Below are positions 1 to 5,906 of a DNA stretch of 8,070 bases, one piece after another. Numbering within the stretch: position 1 is the stretch's first letter; each line of letters begins with the position of its first letter. The notes beneath the pieces were generated by a model, which had not been told where the DNA came from, ran no database searches, and saw only the letters and a program-made list of their open reading frames with translations. Made by a program: the position numbers and the translations under genes. Source of the stretch: CAYJRR01 sp964372275 [NCBI: uncultured bacterium] (lineage in GTDB: Bacteria > CAYJRR01); the NCBI GenBank assembly GCA_964372275.1, contig CAYJRR010000169.1, forward strand, positions 1 to 8,070, given 5' to 3'.

Positions 1-816
1 GTCGCGGATGTGGATCGCGTTCTGGATCGCCCAGGACGCCTGGCCGGCGAAGACCTCCAGCACTTCCAGATCGCCGGGGCCGAAGAGGTTCGCGACCCGG
101 TCGTTGCCGAGGTAGAGGCAGCCGAGCAGCGTCCCGTGTGCGATCAGCGGCACGCAGAGCACCGACGAGAGCTTCAGGTCGATGACGCTCTTGCTCCGGC
201 CGAAGATCGTGTCGTTGAGCGCGTCGGAGACGAGCACCGCCTCGCGGCGCTCGGTGGTGCGCCGCACGATCGAATCGGAGAGCTGGGCGTCGGCCTCCAG
301 CGGCCGGCCGTTCGACGCCGCCCCGCGGGCCAGCGTGACCCTGGGCTCGCCGTTCTCGAGCAGGATCACGAACCCCTTGTCGGCGCGCAACAGCTCGATC
401 AGGTCGTCGAGCAGGGCGGGCAGGAGGTCGTCGACGTCGTGTTTCTCGGCGCAGCGCTGGCTGAACTGGTGCAGGCGACGGTAGCCGGCCAGGAGCCAGG
501 GGCGACGATCCTCCCCGATCGGCTGCAACGCCGGCTTCGGAGGTGGTTCGACCGAGTAGTGGAACTCGATCGCGCCGAGGGTCACGACGTCGCCGGCGGT
601 GAGCCGGTAACGCCCGCGTTTCTTGCCGTTGACCAGCACCGTCCCCTCGACGCCGGCGATGACGTAGCCGTCCCCTTCGACCAACAGGTGGGCGTGGGCC
701 GGAAGGACCCCGTTCCCGTCGATGCGCAGGTCGCTGGTCGGAGCCGATCCGATCGTCGTCAGCTTGCGGGTGATCGGGATCGCGACCTGGTCGGCCTTCC
801 GGATGAGAACCGGCAT
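1..816 (-). CDS. FHA-GAF domain regulator, N-terminal part (runs off the left edge)
   Basis: I translated this open frame by hand. It starts at ATG 816-814 and runs to base 1 without a stop, giving 272 residues. Residues about 4-90 look like an FHA domain (TIGSAPTSDLRI, then GVLPAHAHL and the late VNGKK turn). Residues about 112-272 form a GAF domain, with SSVLCVPLIAHGTLLGCLYL followed by FGPGDLEVLEVFAGQASWAI, the usual C-terminal half of that fold. FHA-GAF heads are common on sigma-54 activators (AAA+ plus Fis-type HTH), and also occur before cyclase, kinase or phosphatase outputs. The output domain lies outside the window, so the effector is unknown. The FHA looks degenerate: the usual GR is GS (residues 23-24) and the SRxH segment reads LPAH. 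It is the last visible gene of the minus-strand operon, 17 bases after the preceding stop. Upstream GGGA is only a weak ribosome site. Domain calls are strong; a role in regulating this operon is inference. Confidence 0.85.
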   Translation of the reverse strand, partial: MPVLIRKADQVAIPITRKLTTIGSAPTSDLRIDGNGVLPAHAHLLVEGDGYVIAGVEGTVLVNGKKRGRYRLTAGDVVTLGAIEFHYSVEPPPKPALQPIGEDRRPWLLAGYRRLHQFSQRCAEKHDVDDLLPALLDDLIELLRADKGFVILLENGEPRVTLARGAASNGRPLEADAQLSDSIVRRTTERREAVLVSDALNDTIFGRSKSVIDLKLSSVLCVPLIAHGTLLGCLYLGNDRVANLFGPGDLEVLEVFAGQASWAIQNAIHIRD

Positions 817-833
817 CGGTCCCGTTATACCGC

Positions 834-1643
834 CTAGAACCGGAGCGTCAACGACATCCCCGCCGAGCCGGGACCGACCGACGGCGTGATCACGGGCCTC
901 GGGCGGGCTCCGCGCAGGTTGTGGAACAGGCCGTCGCCGGCCCCGTAGAGGACGGTCGCCCAGAACAGCACCCCGGAGACGTTGTTCACGCGCTTGGCGA
1001 GGTTGGCGCCGTCGACCTCCTCCTCGGTGAAACCGTCGCGCTTGATCGACTCGAAGACGCCGAGGCTGGTGAGGTTCGCGATCAGGAGGGTCGACTCGAT
1101 CGCGATCAACGAGTAGGCCTTGGCCGGCTGGCGGTTGTGGAACTGCGCCAGCCCGAACGGGGCCACCACCCGGAAGAACTCGCCGCGGATCTCCGGCTCG
1201 TCGTTCGGCTTGAGCGGAATGCCCATCGGATCGCGCGGCGTCTCCGGACTCCGTTTGGCCGGCCGGGCGATCTTCTTCAGATAGGTCGACTTCTCCGCCC
1301 GGATCCGGTCGAACGCCGCCAACACCGGAGGCGGCGTGAAGAGCGCCTCCGGCCGGAACTCGGGATCCATCTTCAGCACCTCGTAAAACTCGCGGTCGGC
1401 GTCGACCGGGCGGTCGAGGAGGAAGAGACTGATCCCGCGATAGAGGTGGGCGCGCTTGATCTTCTCCGGGTCGTCGACCTCGGGGGGGTAGAGCACCGCT
1501 CGAAACCCCTCCTCGGCCAGCGCGTAGTCGCCGTGCTCGTAGGCGTCGACCGCGGACCGGTAGCGCGCCTCGGCGGGCGAAGGATCCTGGGCGAAGGCGC
1601 TTCCGGCGGCGAGGACGAGCGCGATGGCGATCGGGACGCGCAA
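834..1643 (-). CDS. Exported TPR-like protein with hydrophobic C-terminal half
   Basis: This is a 269-residue protein of unrecognised function. A Sec signal peptide is clear: a hydrophobic stretch ending SAFA-QD predicts cleavage after residue 18. Residues about 24-116 have TPR-like helical character (AVDAYEHGDYALAEEGFRAV, then LYRGISLFLLDRPVDADREF). A basic, proline-rich linker occupies about 117-150. Two hydrophobic segments follow, near 175-198 and 221-240. The first is preceded by PFGLAQFHNRQPAKAY, a pattern I associate with membrane proteins in delta-proteobacterial and Bacteroidetes genomes (DUF5683-like); this is a resemblance only. The C-terminus GMSLTLRF alternates hydrophobics and ends in Phe, like an outer-membrane strand, but a single strand is not evidence of a barrel. 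The start is TTG 1643, the only usable start between the upstream in-frame stop (TGA 1676-1674, also the end of the lipoprotein gene) and the signal peptide. No Shine-Dalgarno is visible. It sits 30 bases after the lipoprotein and 17 before the regulator. Confidence 0.75.
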   Translation of the reverse strand: MRVPIAIALVLAAGSAFAQDPSPAEARYRSAVDAYEHGDYALAEEGFRAVLYPPEVDDPEKIKRAHLYRGISLFLLDRPVDADREFYEVLKMDPEFRPEALFTPPPVLAAFDRIRAEKSTYLKKIARPAKRSPETPRDPMGIPLKPNDEPEIRGEFFRVVAPFGLAQFHNRQPAKAYSLIAIESTLLIANLTSLGVFESIKRDGFTEEEVDGANLAKRVNNVSGVLFWATVLYGAGDGLFHNLRGARPRPVITPSVGPGSAGMSLTLRF

Positions 1644-1673
1644 CGGTGCGCGCGATCGTACAGGAGGGGGCGG

Positions 1674-3122
1674 TCAGAAGGGAACGGTCAGCGACCAGCT
1701 TCCCGAACCGCCGGTGACCCACTCCGCCGAGCCGACCGGAAGGTGGGTCACGGGGTCGAGCGCCTGCACCAGGACGTTGGCCATCGGCTCTCCGTCCGGA
1801 TCGACGACCTTGCCGCCGACCTCGAGCCCGGGCTCCAGCCCGAAGTCGAGCGACTGCTGCGCGTTGGAGACGACGATCGACGTGGTGAACCGCACCAGAC
1901 CCGACTCCGGCGCCGGCAGCACCTCGGCCGTGAACGCCCCGAGGTTCGCGGATAGCTCGTAGCGGCCGTTGCGATCGCTGCGTGTCGCGAACTGGTAGGG
2001 CGTGCCGTCCGACGACACCAGCCGCACCTGCGCGTCGGAGCTGCCCGGCCCGCCCGTCGCCTGCGCCGTTCCTTCGATCGTCGCCTTCGGCAGGAGCGTG
2101 GTGCTCCCTTCCGGCAACGAGAGGTCGGAGGCGACCTCCATGGCGGGAAGGACCCGGTGGGAGTAGGGGAAGCTGACCGACGGCTCGATGGTGACGGTGT
2201 AGGTCCCCTGCAGCACCGGCAGCGTGAAGTAGCCGGAGGCGCTGGTGGTCGTCGAACGGTCGAAGGTGATCGTGACGTCGGGGTCCTCCGACGGAAGCTG
2301 CGCGCGGGCTCGGACGACGATTCCGGAAAAGGTCGCCGTCAGCGCCCCCGCCCCTTCGACGATGCCGCTGACGTCGAACTCGTCGAAGAGGGGGAACTGG
2401 AACGGGATCGAGGTCTCGGCGTCGGTCACGGTGAAGCGCTTCTGCGCCGACGGCGCGCCGCTCGCCCCTTCCGACGGGGCGATCTGCAGCAGCCATTCGC
2501 CCGGATCGGGGACGACGATCGAGTAGTTCCCCTGGAAGTCGGTCAGGTCGTAGGTCGACCGGTCGATGGCGCCGTCGCGTCGGGCCGAGACCCGGAAGGC
2601 GGGAAGGGGCTGTCCGTCCGGTCCGCGCACCACGCCGCTGACCCGGTATCCGGAAGGCATGGCGAACATCCGGTCGGTCTCGTCGTCGCCGCGGTCGATC
2701 TCCACGTCGAGGAACTGGCGCGGCGGAAGATCGGGATCGAGGTCCCGGTCGGGGGTCACCTCGATGTCGTACATCCCCGGACCCAGGGCGGCCTCGAAGA
2801 TCCCGGTGTTGCCCGTGGTGAAGACGCGGTCGAGGGTCGTCCCTTGCATCGTGACGCGGACGCTGGCGTTGTCGACCGGATTGCCGTCGGCGTCCTCCAC
2901 GTGACCCCGGACGATCACGCCGCTCGACAACTCGATGTCGAGGGGGTCGCCGTTCCCGAAGTCGACCCCGAGCAGCACCTGCATCGGCAGTCCGGAGTTG
3001 GTGGGGGGGGCGACGAGCAGGTCGACGGCCCCGACCTCGTTCTCCCCGCTGCTCGGATCGATCGCGGAGGCGTCGCACCCGGCGAGCGCGAGGAGCGAAA
3101 GCGTCGGGAGAAGCCGCTTCAT
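1674..3122 (-). CDS. Lipoprotein with tandem carboxypeptidase-regulatory-like repeats
   Basis: This is a 482-residue predicted lipoprotein. The N-terminus MKRLLPTLSLLALAGC is a textbook lipobox signal (L13-A14-G15-C16). The body consists of about five beta-sandwich units resembling the CarboxypepD_reg/SdrD-B family, opening near residues 71, 160, 250, 347 and 434. Their repeated signature is G-x-V-x-(D)-x-D-G-x-P, as in GHVEDADGNPVDNASV, GVVRGPDGQPLPAFRV and GKVVDPDGEPMANVLV, followed by G-x-Y/F-x-(hydrophobic) strands. Such arrays act as extracytoplasmic structural or adhesive modules; no enzymatic residues are visible. The fifth unit stops at GSWSLTVPF and lacks the final strand seen in the others. 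The residue after the lipid Cys is Asp, the E. coli inner-membrane retention signal, which may not apply here. The frame stays open further upstream to 3566, but the lipoprotein signal fixes the start at ATG 3122. That ATG overlaps the upstream stop (ATGA), so translation is probably coupled. Confidence 0.85.
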   Translation of the reverse strand: MKRLLPTLSLLALAGCDASAIDPSSGENEVGAVDLLVAPPTNSGLPMQVLLGVDFGNGDPLDIELSSGVIVRGHVEDADGNPVDNASVRVTMQGTTLDRVFTTGNTGIFEAALGPGMYDIEVTPDRDLDPDLPPRQFLDVEIDRGDDETDRMFAMPSGYRVSGVVRGPDGQPLPAFRVSARRDGAIDRSTYDLTDFQGNYSIVVPDPGEWLLQIAPSEGASGAPSAQKRFTVTDAETSIPFQFPLFDEFDVSGIVEGAGALTATFSGIVVRARAQLPSEDPDVTITFDRSTTTSASGYFTLPVLQGTYTVTIEPSVSFPYSHRVLPAMEVASDLSLPEGSTTLLPKATIEGTAQATGGPGSSDAQVRLVSSDGTPYQFATRSDRNGRYELSANLGAFTAEVLPAPESGLVRFTTSIVVSNAQQSLDFGLEPGLEVGGKVVDPDGEPMANVLVQALDPVTHLPVGSAEWVTGGSGSWSLTVPF

Positions 3123-3514
3123 TGGACGACGATCTCCCATTGCAACGAGCTCGATCCCGCCGGTTGTCCGTCGTCGACGACCAGCACCAGCAGTTCGTGC
3201 TCCCCGATCGCGAGGCTCGTCCCGGAGGTGGTGTAGTCGTCGGCGGCCGGGGTCTCCTCGATCACCGGGTTGCCGTCGAGGAACCAGGTGTAGAGGAGCT
3301 TGGCTCGCGCCGTCTCCTTGTCGTTCGCCTTCGCGGTGAAGGTCACGGGCGTCGACGAGCTCTGGTCGATCGTGTAGGGGCTTCCGTTGTCCGGATTGAC
3401 GAAGAAGAACTCCGGGGGCTCGTTCTCGTCGTCCCGGTCGGGTGAGACCGGCTCGAGGATCAGGCAGCTGGTGGAGAAAAGGCCCATCAACGACACGCAT
3501 CCGGCGCGAAGCAC
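3119..3514 (-). CDS. Small Ig-like lipoprotein, first gene of the operon
   Basis: About 131 residues from GTG 3514. The N-terminus VLRAGCVSLMGLFSTSC is short and hydrophobic and ends in a plausible but non-ideal lipobox (S-T-S-C17), giving a predicted lipoprotein. After an acidic linker (about residues 22-32) the remainder looks like a single Ig/PKD-type beta sandwich: PPEFFFVNP, then TPVTFTAKANDKE, LLYTWFLDG and HELLVLVVDDG, with QWEIVVQ at the end. The YTWFLDG and LVVDDG strands are typical of PKD-like domains in surface proteins. Its stop (TGA 3121-3119) overlaps the next gene's ATG. The start is uncertain: GTG 3496 and ATG 3487 are in frame but would leave too short a signal sequence. The frame is also open far upstream (to 4303), but that part runs antiparallel-shadow style through the LON gene and is not credible. 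Function is unknown; a partner role with the adjacent lipoprotein is inferred from coupling alone. Confidence 0.7.
   Translation of the reverse strand: MLRAGCVSLMGLFSTSCLILEPVSPDRDDENEPPEFFFVNPDNGSPYTIDQSSSTPVTFTAKANDKETARAKLLYTWFLDGNPVIEETPAADDYTTSGTSLAIGEHELLVLVVDDGQPAGSSSLQWEIVVQ
3134..3138 (-). promoter_or_regulatory. Ribosome binding site of the repeat lipoprotein, within the preceding gene
   Basis: GGGAG on the minus strand lies 11 bases before ATG 3122, inside the last codons of the Ig-like lipoprotein gene. The spacing is slightly long. With the ATGA stop-start overlap it supports 3122 as the start and supports coupled translation of the two lipoproteins. Confidence 0.5.
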
Positions 3515-3526
3515 CTGTCGAAGGGG

Positions 3527-3544
3527 AAAGCAGGCGCCGTGCCA
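3527..3544 (-). promoter_or_regulatory. Candidate sigma-54 (-24/-12) promoter
   Basis: The minus strand reads TGGCACGGCGCCTGCTTT. The sigma-54 consensus is TGGCACG-N4-TTGC(A/T). Here all seven -24 bases match, the spacing is exact (GG-N10-GC), and the -12 element is CTGCT, one mismatch. It sits in the 146-base gap between the LON gene and the lipoprotein operon, in the right orientation. Initiation would be expected near 3518, only a few bases before GTG 3514. That would imply a nearly leaderless message or a later start codon, which counts against the call. I see no convincing sigma-70 promoter in the same gap. Confidence 0.45.
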
Positions 3545-3660
3545 TCCACGAATGGTGGAAGTCCATGATCGAGAAGGACGTTTTGGCTCTGGCGACGACG
3601 TGAACGGCACCTCCACGACACCGATGTCAGGGGCGAAACGGTCCGGAAGTTCCCGTCGGA

Positions 3661-4299
3661 TCACTGGAATCGTTGGCCGGAAGGGACCGATTCGGCCCGC
3701 AGGAGGAGGTCGGCGAGCTGGGAGGTGACCGTTTCGAGGCGCCGGGAGACGTCCGGCTCTTCGAGGATCCGCTGCCGGTCGGCGGCCTCGACCAGGAACA
3801 TCCCCGCCACCGTGTCGACCAGCACCGACGGGTCGACGACGGCGCCCACCCGGCGCAGCACCTCGGCGGAGATCGACGGATCGGGGGTCTTCTCGCACAC
3901 GCGGGCGACGCAGGCGCGCAGCGTCACGCAGGCCGCCGAGAGCGCGTCGGCCCCGGCCGGAGGCCATCGATCGGCGACCGGTTCGGCGCGAACCAGGCGG
4001 TACGGCTCGCGGGAGAGCTCCTCGACGATCCGCGCGCGCGTCAGGCCCCGGAGCACGAGGTGGTAGCGGCCGTCGGGGAGGCGCTGGTGCCGCTCGATCG
4101 ATCCGACCCCCACGATTTCGTGTACGGCCGCGTGGCCGGCGAGGTCCTCCCCCGCCCGGGCGAGTCCGATGGCGATCGGAAGATCGCCGGCCAGGCTGTC
4201 GGCCGTCATCGCCCGGTAGCGCGGTTCGAAGATGTGCAGGGGCATGCGCGCGTGCGGGAAGAGCACCGCCTCGGGAAGGGGGAACAGCGCGACCTTCAC
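3661..4299 (-). CDS. Stand-alone LON substrate-binding domain protein
   Basis: 212 residues from GTG 4299. The N-terminus KVALFPLPEAVLFPHARMPL, followed by HIFEPRYRAM, is the signature opening of the Lon N-terminal/PUA-like domain (LON_substr_bdg). A central beta-rich part includes IAIGLAR and GVGSIERHQRLPDGRYHLVL, with RGLTRARI just after. The C-terminal half (about 118-205) is helical, as in the family. There is no AAA+ ATPase or Ser-Lys protease domain, so it is not a protease. Stand-alone members are presumed to bind proteins or small ligands, but their role is poorly known. Two starts are possible: GTG 4299, which matches the usual family start, and TTG 4311, which overlaps the upstream MoeB stop as TTGA. 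The frame stays open further upstream to 4605, but that part overlaps moeB and is a shadow. It is the last gene of its operon. No terminator hairpin is evident after it. Confidence 0.88.
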   Translation of the reverse strand: MKVALFPLPEAVLFPHARMPLHIFEPRYRAMTADSLAGDLPIAIGLARAGEDLAGHAAVHEIVGVGSIERHQRLPDGRYHLVLRGLTRARIVEELSREPYRLVRAEPVADRWPPAGADALSAACVTLRACVARVCEKTPDPSISAEVLRRVGAVVDPSVLVDTVAGMFLVEAADRQRILEEPDVSRRLETVTSQLADLLLRAESVPSGQRFQ

Positions 4300-4307
4300 C
4301 CACTCGT

Positions 4308-5507
4308 TCAACGGCCTACCGCACAGAAGTTCTCGTAGTCGATGAAGCCCTGGAACGGCCGCTTTCCGCTGCAGACCGCGCAGTCGGGGTCGCGGCGGAG
4401 CTTGAACTCGCGGAAGGTCGTCTCCAGCGCGTCGAGCGCGACCATCCGTCCGACGAGCGTGCGCCCCTTGCCCAGGATCAGCTTGATCGTCTCGGTCGCC
4501 TCGAGGAGTCCGACGATCCCCGGCAGCACCCCCAGGACGCCGGCTTCGTCGCACGACGGCGCCAACTCCGGCGGGGGGGGCTCGGGGTAGAGGCAGCGGT
4601 AGCACGGTCCGCCGAGCGTCGGCGCGAAGACGGTGACCTGGCCGTCGAATCGGAAGATCGAACCGTGGACGTTCGGGATCTTCGACACCACGCAGGCGTC
4701 GTTCACGAGGTAGCGCGTGGCGAAGTTGTCCGACCCGTCGACGACGACGTCGAAGCGCCGTTCCCCGGCCCCCTCCGCGACGTCGGCGCCGAAGACGCGG
4801 AGGACGTTTTCACTCGTGAGACGCTCGTGGAACTTCCGCACCTTCACGTGGGGGTTGAGGGCGTGGATCGCCGCCTCGGCGCTGTCGACCTTCGGGGTGC
4901 CGACGCGCATCGTCGAGTGCAGGATCTGGCGCTGCAGGTTCGACTCGTCGACCCGGTCGGAGTCGATGATCCCGATCGTTCCGACGCCGGCCGCCGCCAG
5001 GTAGAGCGCGATCGGCGAGCCCAGCCCGCCGGCTCCGATCAGCAGGACCTTCGACTCGAGGAGCCGCTTCTGCCCCTCTTCGCCGACCTCCGGGATGCGC
5101 AGGTGGCGGTCGTAGCGGCGGCGTTGCGCGCCGTCGAGCGCGTTCGGTACGACGAACGGGAATCCGCGCTCCTTCCACCGGCCAAAACCCCCGGCCATCG
5201 ACGAGACGTCGGCGTACCCCAGCTCGAGGAGGGAGCGCGCGGCGAGCGCCGAGCGCGTCCCGCCGGCGCAGTAGACGACGATCGGCGTGGAGCGATCGGG
5301 GACCTTCTCTTCCACCCGCTGCTCCAGGAAACCGCGGGGAAGAAAGAGGGCGCCCGGCAGGTGCCCCAGGTCGTACTCCTCTCGCTCCCGCACGTCGACC
5401 ACCGTCGCGCCGGCGCCGCCATCCAGGCGGCGGCGCACCTCCTCCGGCGTCACTTCGGAAATCCGGTCCTTCGTCTCGCGCAGGAGCTCGCGAAAGCTCT
5501 TCGACAT
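4308..5507 (-). CDS. moeB: Rhodanese-MoeB/ThiF E1-like adenylyltransferase fusion
   Basis: 399 residues. An N-terminal rhodanese domain (about 16-120) has the active loop CAGGTR with Cys80. The E1-like domain (about 128-395) begins RYDRHLRIPEVGEEGQKRL. It carries the nucleotide-binding GAGGLGSP (158-165), the conserved D182/D184, NLQRQ (190-194), K206 and GSDNFATRYLVND (258-270). The segment PSCDEAGVLGVLPG places a conserved Cys at 319. Two CxxC pairs (C302/C305 and C376/C379) form the expected structural zinc site. By family knowledge, such enzymes adenylate the C-terminal Gly-Gly of MoaD- or ThiS-like carriers, and the rhodanese Cys can carry persulfide sulfur. No carrier gene is nearby, so the pathway (molybdopterin, thiamine, cysteine or tRNA thiolation) is open. 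Rhodanese precedes E1 here, the reverse of eukaryotic MOCS3/Uba4. ATG 5507 lacks a Shine-Dalgarno. It is 30 bases after the DUF2203 stop, and its own stop overlaps a possible TTG start of the LON gene. Confidence 0.93.
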   Translation of the reverse strand: MSKSFRELLRETKDRISEVTPEEVRRRLDGGAGATVVDVREREEYDLGHLPGALFLPRGFLEQRVEEKVPDRSTPIVVYCAGGTRSALAARSLLELGYADVSSMAGGFGRWKERGFPFVVPNALDGAQRRRYDRHLRIPEVGEEGQKRLLESKVLLIGAGGLGSPIALYLAAAGVGTIGIIDSDRVDESNLQRQILHSTMRVGTPKVDSAEAAIHALNPHVKVRKFHERLTSENVLRVFGADVAEGAGERRFDVVVDGSDNFATRYLVNDACVVSKIPNVHGSIFRFDGQVTVFAPTLGGPCYRCLYPEPPPPELAPSCDEAGVLGVLPGIVGLLEATETIKLILGKGRTLVGRMVALDALETTFREFKLRRDPDCAVCSGKRPFQGFIDYENFCAVGR

Positions 5508-5516
5508 GCAGGAAAG

Positions 5517-5539
5517 CTACTACATCGCCGCGGTCTCCT
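5517..5539 (-). promoter_or_regulatory. Shine-Dalgarno facing an ATG-TAG-TAG start-stop element upstream of moeB
   Basis: On the minus strand AGGAG (5539-5535) lies 9 bases before ATG 5525, which is followed directly by TAG TAG (5522-5517). This ATG is in frame with moeB, whose own ATG lies 18 bases downstream without a ribosome site. The AGGAG also overlaps the stop of the DUF2203 gene. It may be a start-stop reinitiation element, or chance. The sequence arrangement is certain; the function is not. Confidence 0.4.
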
Positions 5540-5855
5540 ACAGGTCTCGCAGGTCGGGATCGGGATAGCGCCAGCCGTAGCGGCCGCGCTCGTGGTCGAA
5601 GTCGACGAGCCACAGTCCGCGCGCGTGCGCGCCGAGGCGCTGGATCTTCGCGGCCCAGGCGAGGATCACGTCGTTCAGCTCCCCCTCCAGCGCCCGGCCC
5701 GCGTCGGGCTCGATCGGCAGCGCTTCGTAGCGGACGGCGAGCGCCTCGGCCCGGGCGACCGCCTCGGCCGTGATGCGGCGGACGACGGGGAGCAGTTCGA
5801 GCGCCTCGGCGTAGTCGAAGACCCGTTTCTGGTGGATCGGGGTGATGTCGACCAT
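5538..5855 (-). CDS. DUF2203 family protein
   Basis: A 105-residue soluble protein. It shows the DUF2203 pattern: an opening FDYAEALELLPVVRRITAEA (like the family's F-x-x-x-E-A-x-x-x-L-P-x-V), a helical middle, then LNDVILAWAAKIQRLGAHAR followed by GLWLVDFDHERGRYGWRY, the late segment that in the family precedes the terminal Trp-containing strand. No biochemical function is established for this family. The protein is somewhat short and ends PDPDLRDL rather than with the longer tail I recall. I chose ATG 5855; TTG 5864 is in frame nine bases upstream with GGAG just ahead of it and could instead be used. Its promoter probably lies in the 51-base divergent gap shared with the methyltransferase. 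It is 30 bases upstream of moeB and heads that operon. Confidence 0.75.
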   Translation of the reverse strand: MVDITPIHQKRVFDYAEALELLPVVRRITAEAVARAEALAVRYEALPIEPDAGRALEGELNDVILAWAAKIQRLGAHARGLWLVDFDHERGRYGWRYPDPDLRDL

Positions 5856-5889
5856 GTCCGTCAAGGGCTCCGCGACCGCTCTTTGCTAA

Positions 5890-5903
5890 CGTTCCCCGGA
5901 ACG
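5890..5903. promoter_or_regulatory. Perfect short palindrome in the divergent intergenic region
   Basis: CGTTCCCCGGAACG has 6-base arms and a CC centre. It ends 3 bases before the methyltransferase ATG and lies within the 51 bases that must hold the promoters of both divergent operons. It could be a regulator binding site that covers the methyltransferase start region. It matches no operator I can name with confidence. It is too short for a terminator and has no T run. Confidence 0.3.
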
Positions 5904-5906
5904 GCA

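Noticed and set aside
10-837. Plus-strand open frame at the left end.
   Set aside because: It is antisense to the FHA-GAF gene, which has recognisable domains; the translation is charged and pattern-free.
921-1955. Plus-strand open frame of 344 residues.
   Set aside because: It runs opposite two genes with clear signal peptides and is typical of GC-rich shadow frames.
3123-3566. Upstream extension of the repeat lipoprotein to about 630 residues.
   Set aside because: It overlaps the Ig-like lipoprotein gene in another frame and would bury the lipobox signal at ATG 3122.
3515-3660. Rho-independent terminator or small gene in the largest gap.
   Set aside because: I see no hairpin followed by a T run and no credible short frame; only the sigma-54-like motif stands out.
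3515-4303. Upstream extension of the Ig-like lipoprotein gene to about 394 residues.
   Set aside because: The added part is Arg/Pro/Gly-rich and overlaps the LON gene out of frame; a lipoprotein signal fits the start near 3514.
4312-4605. Upstream extension of the LON-domain gene to 314 residues.
   Set aside because: It overlaps moeB out of frame, and family proteins begin right at the LFPLPEAVLFP segment.
5890-5903. SOS/LexA box reading of the palindrome.
   Set aside because: The order is GTTC-N4-GAAC, not the GAAC-N4-GTTC of known boxes, and no SOS-type gene is adjacent.
4665-5906. Plus-strand open frame joining upstream of the methyltransferase, giving over 800 residues in all.
   Set aside because: It lies opposite moeB and DUF2203, which have clear family motifs. 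The added part is low-complexity and charged, and the MidA family start is at ATG 5907.
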